From Anaerolineae bacterium (lineage in GTDB: Bacteria; Chloroflexota; Anaerolineae; Promineifilales; Promineifilaceae), in NCBI GenBank assembly GCA_014879345.1, contig JACSSI010000229.1:1-7370 (forward strand): a DNA stretch of 7,370 nucleotides, in the 5' to 3' direction. The notes under the pieces were generated by a model. The model made no database searches and was not told the origin of the DNA. It saw only the letters and a program-made list of their open reading frames with translations. Position numbers and translations under genes: made by a program. Each line of letters opens with the position of its first letter. Within the stretch, counting starts at the first letter, position 1. This document shows positions 1 to 4,423 of the stretch, in pieces.

Positions 1-1
1 C

Positions 2-163
2 ATTGTGGAAAGAGGGATTATCTATGGCATTGCTCAGGTGCAAGATTTGCTCGATCATGATGTAGACGGCATTCACCTGTATACGCTCAATAAATCATTT
101 TCCTCAGCCGCCATCATTGCGGAACTGCATAAACGGGGCTATTACGCAGATCGAAAACTCTAG
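2..163 (+). CDS. Methylenetetrahydrofolate reductase (MetF-type), C-terminal fragment
   Basis: Partial gene: only the last 53 codons and a TAG stop are in the window, reading in frame from base 2. The translation contains YGIAQVQDLLDHDVDGIHLYTLNKS followed by a final helix (SSAAIIAELHKRGYYADRKL). This matches the end of the MetF TIM barrel, where the family typically reads G-x-E-x-A-x-x-Q-x-x-x-L-L-x-x-G-V-x-G-I-H-F-Y-T-L-N. MetF enzymes reduce 5,10-methylene-THF to 5-methyl-THF with a flavin cofactor, supplying methyl groups for methionine synthesis or, in some anaerobes, the Wood-Ljungdahl pathway. The flavin and catalytic residues lie upstream of the window, so activity cannot be judged. 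A 177-base gap separates it from the next gene on the same strand. The family call rests on one short but distinctive motif. Confidence 0.82.
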   Translation: MVERGIIYGIAQVQDLLDHDVDGIHLYTLNKSFSSAAIIAELHKRGYYADRKL

Positions 164-293
164 GATTGGATTAATCTCCAAGATTGAACCAATCTGGAAG
201 CGCACTGAAACATTTTTTTGGAAGATTGCGTATTGGGAGGTGTAGTTGTGTGATAGTGAGCAATTGAATAATATGTAAGGAACTTGATTACGC

Positions 294-321
294 CCTGTAA
301 GCCAGTCCCTTGCAGGATTTT
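294..321 (+). promoter_or_regulatory. Leader or terminator-like hairpin upstream of the CoA-binding gene
   Basis: CCTGTAAG (294-301) pairs with CTTGCAGG (309-316): eight base pairs including one G-T wobble, with a 7-base loop, followed by ATTTT (317-321). It lies 19 bases before the start codon at 341. It could terminate transcripts arriving from metF, or act as a leader or attenuator element for the downstream gene. The U-run is short, so a strong terminator is doubtful. The rest of the 164-340 gap holds a weaker 6-bp hairpin (181-195, AGATTG/CAATCT), a T7 run at 213-219, and only poor promoter matches (TTGTGT at 246-251 with TAATAT at 269-274). Confidence 0.4.
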
Positions 322-340
322 CACCAAAAAGGGAGACCAC

Positions 341-805
341 ATGAGCCAATTTGACGAGTTAGCCAATGAATTTTTAGCCCAAAAACATATTGCCGTTGCT
401 GGTGTGTCACGCTCAAGCAGTGAAGCCGCCAATGGCATTTACCGCACCTTGCGTGATAAAGGGTATCAAGTTTACGCCGTGAATCCGAGTGCCGACACCA
501 TAGAAGGGGATACCTGTTATCCCAACATGCAAGCTGTGCCGGTGAAGCTGGACGGCGCAATGATTGTGACGACGCCAGAAATAAGTGAGCAAGTTGTGGT
601 TGATTGTGTGGCAGCGGGTGTACCCCGTGTGTGGATGCACAACAATACGTTTATGCCTTCCAGCGTTTCTGACAAGGCAACGGCCGTTTGCCAAGAAAAC
701 AACATCACCGTCATCGCTGGGGGTTGCCCGATGATGTTCTTTGATCCTTTTCATAAATGTATGAAATGGGTGCTGGGGGTATCGGGGCGGCTCCCGAAAG
801 CGTAG
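341..805 (+). CDS. CoA-binding domain protein (CoA_binding_2 / YccU-like)
   Basis: A 154-residue, single-domain Rossmann-fold protein. Residues 16-26 (HIAVAGVSRSS) form the first beta strand and nucleotide-binding loop. NGIYRTL follows at 31-37, then GYQVYAVNPSADTIEG (41-56) with the family's VNP motif, then IVTTPE (75-80), the switch-like VPRVWMHNN (94-102), and a C-terminal GGCPMMFFDPFHK (127-139). These match the order in CoA_binding_2 proteins, which bind CoA or a similar nucleotide; their cellular role is poorly known. The start at 341 is chosen because GGGAG (331-335) precedes it at good spacing and the conserved fold begins straight after. An in-frame ATG at 284 would add 19 residues unlike the family. 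The gene is monocistronic or loosely linked to metF, and is convergent with doxX. Thr114-Ala115-Val116 is encoded by an AACGGCCGTT palindrome. Confidence 0.88.
   Translation: MSQFDELANEFLAQKHIAVAGVSRSSSEAANGIYRTLRDKGYQVYAVNPSADTIEGDTCYPNMQAVPVKLDGAMIVTTPEISEQVVVDCVAAGVPRVWMHNNTFMPSSVSDKATAVCQENNITVIAGGCPMMFFDPFHKCMKWVLGVSGRLPKA
679..688. repeat. AACGGCCGTT iterated palindrome, copy 1
   Basis: Exact copy in the CoA-binding gene, read as Thr-Ala-Val (114-116). One of six exact copies in the window. Confidence 0.8.
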
Positions 806-814
806 TCTATCTGT

Positions 815-856
815 AGGAACCAAGTTCCTCCGAGGAACCTGGTTCCTGTAGTTTTT
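815..856 (+). terminator. Rho-independent terminator after the CoA-binding gene
   Basis: A 15-bp stem (815-829 with 833-847; one A-C mismatch at A823/C839) closes on the 3-base loop CCG and is followed by GTAG and a T5 run (852-856). It begins 9 bases after the CoA-binding gene's stop. The T-run touches the stop codon of the convergent doxX gene (855-857). No T-run exists on the opposite side, so it should work mainly on the plus strand. The stem itself is made of repeated GGAAC/GTTCC units. Confidence 0.78.
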
Positions 857-1232
857 AAGCAACCGGCACTAAAACAAAACGGCCGTAAGCCACAAAAAGA
901 GCCATCAATAACAGTACCAAGTTTGCAATCGCGCCTTGATACTCTTTTCGTGAAACGTGAAGAATTATGGCACCTATCATCGTTAATGCCAAGCCAATCG
1001 CTGCCAGCGGGGTAAGCCAGGGCAAGATGCCCGTTAATGCTGGCAAAATCAGCCCAATGGCACCCAAAATCTCCACAATGCCAATGGTCCGGACTGCACC
1101 CAAAGGCAGCCCTTCCACCCAATCCAATCCCTTTTCAATCATCGCTTCTTTTGATTGGGTGGCTTTCATAAAGCCAGCCATCAAAAACACAATCGCCAGT
1201 AATATTTGAACAATCCATAGTGCTATGTTCAT
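855..1232 (-). CDS. DoxX-family integral membrane protein
   Basis: A 125-residue hydrophobic protein with four predicted membrane helices: about 4-22 (ALWIVQILLAIVFLMAGFM), 45-66, 70-92 and 102-122. The pattern LAxVFLMAGFMKATQSKE after the first helix, then VRTIGIVEILGAIGLILPALTGILPWLTPLAAIGLALTMIGAII, is typical of DoxX/DoxX-like proteins. These four-helix inner-membrane proteins have mostly unclear function; some are linked to thiosulfate oxidation or redox stress. The ATG at 1232 is chosen because GGGAG (1249-1245) lies 12 bases upstream and the first helix starts at once; an upstream in-frame extension to 1340 would run through the promoter and operator region. It is divergent from a tetR-type gene, the usual arrangement for repressor and target. 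Specific function is unknown. Confidence 0.85.
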   Translation of the reverse strand: MNIALWIVQILLAIVFLMAGFMKATQSKEAMIEKGLDWVEGLPLGAVRTIGIVEILGAIGLILPALTGILPWLTPLAAIGLALTMIGAIILHVSRKEYQGAIANLVLLLMALFVAYGRFVLVPVA

Positions 1233-1270
1233 TGTTTTGTTATTCTCCCAAAATAAATTATTTAATTGTT

Positions 1271-1286
1271 TGTTGTTAAAACAACA
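1271..1286. promoter_or_regulatory. Operator O1, TGTTG-N6-CAACA
   Basis: TGTTGTTAAAACAACA has perfect 7-bp inverted arms around AA. It covers the candidate -35 box of the tetR-type gene (1273-1278) and lies just downstream of the predicted doxX start of transcription. The same half-sites and spacing recur at 1344-1359, which makes it a likely site for the adjacent TetR-type repressor. Binding is inferred. Confidence 0.65.
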
Positions 1287-1301
1287 TTTGTTGGTTATCA
1301 T
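1273..1301 (+). promoter_or_regulatory. Candidate tetR promoter, TTGTTA-N17-TATCAT
   Basis: -35 TTGTTA (1273-1278; 4 of 6 consensus), a 17-base spacer, and -10 TATCAT (1296-1301; 5 of 6). It overlaps operator O1 and shares its -10 region with the opposing doxX promoter. A leader of about 60 bases would contain operator O2. Confidence 0.42.
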
Positions 1302-1325
1302 ACGATTGATGGTTGTGATGGACAA
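1297..1325 (-). promoter_or_regulatory. Candidate doxX promoter, TTGTCC-N17-TATGAT
   Basis: On the minus strand, -35 TTGTCC (1325-1320; 4 of 6) and -10 TATGAT (1302-1297; 5 of 6) are 17 bases apart. The -35 box is inside an inverted repeat (1310-1328: TGGTTGT, 5-base gap, ACAACCA). Predicted transcription starts near 1290, just before operator O1, so a repressor on O1 would block doxX directly. Confidence 0.42.
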
Positions 1326-1343
1326 CCACCAAAATAGCAAAAA

Positions 1344-1359
1344 TGTTGGATAAACAACA
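1344..1359. promoter_or_regulatory. Operator O2, TGTTG-N6-CAACA
   Basis: TGTTGGATAAACAACA repeats the half-sites and 6-base spacing of O1. It lies 11 bases before the tetR start codon. O1 and O2 are 73 bases apart, close to seven helical turns, so the same protein could bind both on one face of the DNA. Function is inferred. Confidence 0.6.
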
Positions 1360-1370
1360 AAAGGTGAAAA

Positions 1371-1955
1371 ATGTTGCTTAACTCTGAGGAAAAAGTGGAT
1401 TTGCGGATTTTGCGCACGCGAAAAATGTTGGTTCAGGCGTTTATGGACTTGTTGAGGGAAAAAGATTTACAGGCCATTACCGTCAGTGATATTGCTGAAC
1501 GGGCAATGGTGAATCGAGCCACATTCTATGCACACTTCACGGATAAGTATGATTTATTTGCCTATATGGTACAGGTTCGTTTTGAAACGGCCGTTTGTGA
1601 AGGTTTATCTAGCACGACAGGTGAGTTTAACCTGGAGAATCTGCGTATTTTGATTTTAGTTGTATTTGCGTTTATGCAGGAATTGAATGGCGGTTGTGCT
1701 ACGCCAGCGCATCACCAGTTTAGGCCGATGGTAGAAACGCAGGTGCAGATGAAGTTGTATGAGATTTTGGGGGAGTGGGTGGAAGCGGATGGAGGGGATA
1801 GGTTAACGGCCGTTCCCCTAGTTACCGTCTCCATGTTAAGTTGGACTATTTTTGGGATGGGCATCCAGTGGAGCCAACACACCTTCGCTGCATCCGCTGA
1901 GCAGGTTATCGATCAGCTTTTAGTCACCTTTACGGATGGTCTGTTCTCCAAATAA
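1371..1955 (+). CDS. TetR/AcrR-family transcriptional repressor
   Basis: A 194-residue protein. The N-terminal TetR DNA-binding domain spans about residues 12-62: RILRTRKMLVQAFMDLL (helix 1), then the helix-turn-helix ITVSDIAERAMVNRATFYAHFTDKYDLF, with the family's A-T-F-Y-x-H-F-x-D-K-x-D-L. The rest is an all-helical ligand and dimerisation domain resembling the C-terminal domains of DhaS-type regulators. The start at 1371 follows AGGTGA (1362-1367) closely; the next Met would cut helix 1. The gene diverges from doxX with two matching palindromes between them, so it probably represses doxX and itself. The inducer cannot be read from sequence. Two AACGGCCGTT palindromes encode Thr73-Ala74-Val75 and Thr146-Ala147-Val148. 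The T-run of the opposing operon's terminator overlaps its stop codon. Confidence 0.93.
   Translation: MLLNSEEKVDLRILRTRKMLVQAFMDLLREKDLQAITVSDIAERAMVNRATFYAHFTDKYDLFAYMVQVRFETAVCEGLSSTTGEFNLENLRILILVVFAFMQELNGGCATPAHHQFRPMVETQVQMKLYEILGEWVEADGGDRLTAVPLVTVSMLSWTIFGMGIQWSQHTFAASAEQVIDQLLVTFTDGLFSK
1586..1595. repeat. AACGGCCGTT iterated palindrome, copy 2
   Basis: Exact copy in the tetR-type gene, extended to AAACGGCCGTTT (1585-1596) and read as Thr73-Ala74-Val75 just after the DNA-binding domain. Confidence 0.8.
1805..1814. repeat. AACGGCCGTT iterated palindrome, copy 3
   Basis: Exact copy in the tetR-type gene, read as Thr146-Ala147-Val148 in the ligand-domain region. Confidence 0.8.
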
Positions 1956-1985
1956 AAAATGGCTGACACATTTATTGTGCCAGCC
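1954..1985 (-). terminator. Rho-independent terminator of the transporter operon
   Basis: GGCTG (1961-1965) plus CACA (1967-1970) pair with TGTG (1976-1979) plus CAGCC (1981-1985) around the loop TTTAT, with one A-C mismatch. Read on the minus strand, the stem is followed by ATTTTTTATT, a good U-tract. It lies 36 bases after the permease stop. The plus side lacks a comparable T-run, so it could only weakly terminate the tetR transcript, whose stop codon (1953-1955) overlaps the tract. Confidence 0.8.
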
Positions 1986-2019
1986 ACTGTTCACTGTTTA
2001 CTGAAAACGGTTCACTGAT
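1985..2019. repeat. Short tandem heptanucleotide array
   Basis: Five consecutive 7-base units fill the gap between the operon terminator and the permease stop: two perfect CACTGTT units (1985-1991, 1992-1998) followed by three diverged ones (1999-2005, 2006-2012, 2013-2019, the last being CACTGAT). The first base overlaps the terminator stem. Heptamer arrays like this are known from intergenic DNA of some cyanobacteria (STRR repeats); the one here seems to be of the same general type. Confidence 0.6.
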
Positions 2020-2020
2020 T

Positions 2021-4423
2021 TTATTCGTAAGCCAGCACTTCCCGAATTGTTAATCGTGCGGCGCTGCGGGCTGGCACGACACTGGCAACCGCCGATAAGA
2101 AGATCACGAGCACGAGCCAGAGGATAAATCCTTGCCAGTTAATCAGCAGCGGCATAGACGCATCTACCATAGCTGTGCTGATCATATTCAGCAGCGCATA
2201 GCTGATGGGGTAAGATATAACAACGGCAACCACCCAACTGATCAAACCAATCATCAAACCTTCGACCACAACCGACTTGATAATTTCACCATCCACTGCC
2301 CCAATGGCGCGCATGACGCCGATTTCTCGCGTGCGCTCCATCACATTCATACCCATCGTGCCCATGAGACCAATGCTGCCGACAACGGCCGTTAAGATCG
2401 CCATGGTCAGCAAGAAGATCACCAAAATATTCATAGCCTGACCGTTTTGTTGGCGTGTAATCAAACCCGCTTCCACATTTTTAACTTTATAACCTTGCTC
2501 ACGCAAAATACGATTCAGGTCTGTACTCACCTGTTCTTGTCTTTCCTGCGTCTCTTCGTCTGCCACGACACGATAAGAAGCGGTCGTGCCTACAGAATTG
2601 GTCAGCCTGGAAATTGTTTCATTATTGGCATAAGCAATCGAGTCAGTTCCCAGCATATTCATAAAACGGAAAATGCCGACCACCTCCCACTCCTCGATGC
2701 GATTGCCAGGTAAATCGATGCGCAGCGTATCACCGGGTTTTAAGTCTGGATAAGTTTGCCAGATAGAATCGGCGATGGTCAGGGCTTTTTCATCTTCCGG
2801 TTCCAGCCAGCGCCCGGCTACCATGTCAGCTTTAAGCAAAGTGGATTCGCCAGGGGGCGCAATAAAGATAATATTGGACACAGCGTCATCATTTTCGTCT
2901 ACGATTTCACCGGCAGCGCCGCCCCACCCTTCAATATATTCAACGCCAGGAACCTGATAAGCTATCTGTTCGATTTGTTCGGTTCGGTAGGGCTCGCTGA
3001 AAGCAACTGTGACATCGGCCATGAAATGCTGGCCCAGCATGTCCATAAAACCATTGAGCGAATAGCGCACGTTAAACACGGCAATAAAGATAGCGCCAGC
3101 CACGATAAGGGTGAAGAGGGTGAGCGCCAACCGTGCTTTTCGGCGGAATGTGTTGCGGATAGAGAGCAATAACGGCCGTGACAGCCATTTGAACCACACA
3201 CCCAACTTATCTAATAATCCAGTGCCGCCGCCTTCTTCAACAGGATTGTCTTCACTAATGGCGCGGCGAACGGTTGTTTTGGAACCTTTGGTCACAGGGA
3301 AATAACCGGCAATCAAAGGCACGGCAAAGGCAAGAATCACTTGCAAAATAATCGCAACAGGCACGATGCGGAAACCTTGAATGGTGATGCTCAAGAAACT
3401 GCCCATAAACAACGACAGGCCATACCCGGCCGCCATGCCCAACGGCACGGCAATAATGAGCGCAATGATGCCGTAGCCGATGATTAAGGCAATGTACATC
3501 ACCGAAATATTCATGCTGCGCGCCCCCACTAATTTCATCACCCCAATTTGGCGGCGATGCTGTGTGAGCAGGGCATTAAGCGTGTTGATAATCAAGGAAC
3601 TACTGAGCAGCATGATCAAGATGCCCAAAGCGCCCAGCACGCCAATCATAGCCAGCACAATGGATTCCAGGGGATGCTCAGTCGTTAAATTGGAACTGGT
3701 TTGATATACAGTACCGCCCGTTCGCTCAATTTTGTCCTCAACCAGTGCGAGGACAGCGGCAATGGCTTCTTCGTCGTGGCCGTTTTCTGTTTGCACATAG
3801 AGGCGGTTGTATAGATTGTAACCGCCCAACCATTCGGCCGTGTCCAGAGTAGCGTAACCACGAGGCGGCGCAGCAAAATCACCGGCCGCATACTGATCGC
3901 CAACAGTGCCCACTACTTTCATGGAGCGTGTCGTGCCATCAGCGAGTTGTACCAGGGCTTCATCACCCACCTGTAGCCCGCTGCTGTTCATGGGATCTTC
4001 GCGGACGATGAGTTCACGATCATTGGGAATGGTGGTGCCGCTAATCGGGGTCAGTAAGTTCATCTCTGTGGTGGTGAAATCATCGGCAGTCATCACATCA
4101 AGCGGCTTCCAGTTTTTGCCATCCAGTCCCACACGCACGGAAACCATATGCCGCCCTTCGGCGTTGGTGACACCAGGAATTCGTTCAATGGCTTTCACAA
4201 GCTCTTCATCAAAGGGATCGGTGATCACTTCAATATTGGCCGGATGTGCTGAAGCGTAACTGACTGTTATATCTTCTCTAAATATGGCATACATGGTGGC
4301 GATGGTACCGACGGCAAATACACCCACCGCAATGGAAGCCACGACAAGGAGGGTTCGAGAAAGATTACCAATTAAATCGGCTACAACTTTGCGCCAACTG
4401 GGTTTCAATAATTTTGGGTTCAT
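2021..4423 (-). CDS. FtsX/MacB-type ABC transporter permease, fused two-half form
   Basis: An 800-residue membrane protein, about twice a LolC/LolE- or MacB-type permease unit. Predicted helices are near 24-47, 256-282, 305-335, 355-375, 431-452, 664-690, 717-745 and 763-785. TM1 and TM5 are each followed by a roughly 210-residue extracytoplasmic MacB_PCD-like domain (48-255 and 453-663). Each half carries the FtsX cytoplasmic motif after its second helix, RRQIGVMKLVGA (290-301) and TREIGVMRAIGA (698-709), and the protein ends PARSAARLTIREVLAYE. Such type VII transporters move lipids, lipoproteins, peptides or drugs out of the membrane, or transmit force, rather than importing. The ATG at 4423 is preceded by GGAGG (4432-4428) and overlaps the ATPase stop as ATGA, implying translational coupling. 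Substrate is unknown. Confidence 0.95.
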   Translation of the reverse strand: MNPKLLKPSWRKVVADLIGNLSRTLLVVASIAVGVFAVGTIATMYAIFREDITVSYASAHPANIEVITDPFDEELVKAIERIPGVTNAEGRHMVSVRVGLDGKNWKPLDVMTADDFTTTEMNLLTPISGTTIPNDRELIVREDPMNSSGLQVGDEALVQLADGTTRSMKVVGTVGDQYAAGDFAAPPRGYATLDTAEWLGGYNLYNRLYVQTENGHDEEAIAAVLALVEDKIERTGGTVYQTSSNLTTEHPLESIVLAMIGVLGALGILIMLLSSSLIINTLNALLTQHRRQIGVMKLVGARSMNISVMYIALIIGYGIIALIIAVPLGMAAGYGLSLFMGSFLSITIQGFRIVPVAIILQVILAFAVPLIAGYFPVTKGSKTTVRRAISEDNPVEEGGGTGLLDKLGVWFKWLSRPLLLSIRNTFRRKARLALTLFTLIVAGAIFIAVFNVRYSLNGFMDMLGQHFMADVTVAFSEPYRTEQIEQIAYQVPGVEYIEGWGGAAGEIVDENDDAVSNIIFIAPPGESTLLKADMVAGRWLEPEDEKALTIADSIWQTYPDLKPGDTLRIDLPGNRIEEWEVVGIFRFMNMLGTDSIAYANNETISRLTNSVGTTASYRVVADEETQERQEQVSTDLNRILREQGYKVKNVEAGLITRQQNGQAMNILVIFLLTMAILTAVVGSIGLMGTMGMNVMERTREIGVMRAIGAVDGEIIKSVVVEGLMIGLISWVVAVVISYPISYALLNMISTAMVDASMPLLINWQGFILWLVLVIFLSAVASVVPARSAARLTIREVLAYE
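2384..2393. repeat. AACGGCCGTT iterated palindrome, copy 4
   Basis: Exact copy in the permease gene, read on the minus strand as Thr678-Ala679-Val680 inside the sixth membrane helix. Confidence 0.8.

Noticed and set aside
213..219. The T7 run as the metF terminator
   Set aside because: The nearest stem (181-195) ends 17 bases earlier and has only six base pairs, so it is not a convincing intrinsic terminator.
284..340. An upstream ATG start for the CoA-binding protein at 284
   Set aside because: The added residues are encoded by the leader hairpin, are unlike the family, and lack a good ribosome site; the ATG at 341 has GGGAG at proper spacing.
1233..1340. A longer doxX frame starting near 1340
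   Set aside because: It would cover the operators and promoters, and the first membrane helix and ribosome site both fit the ATG at 1232.
2132..3172. Several open frames on the plus strand opposite the permease gene
   Set aside because: They are shadows of a clearly coding minus-strand gene, with no ribosome sites and no recognisable protein features.
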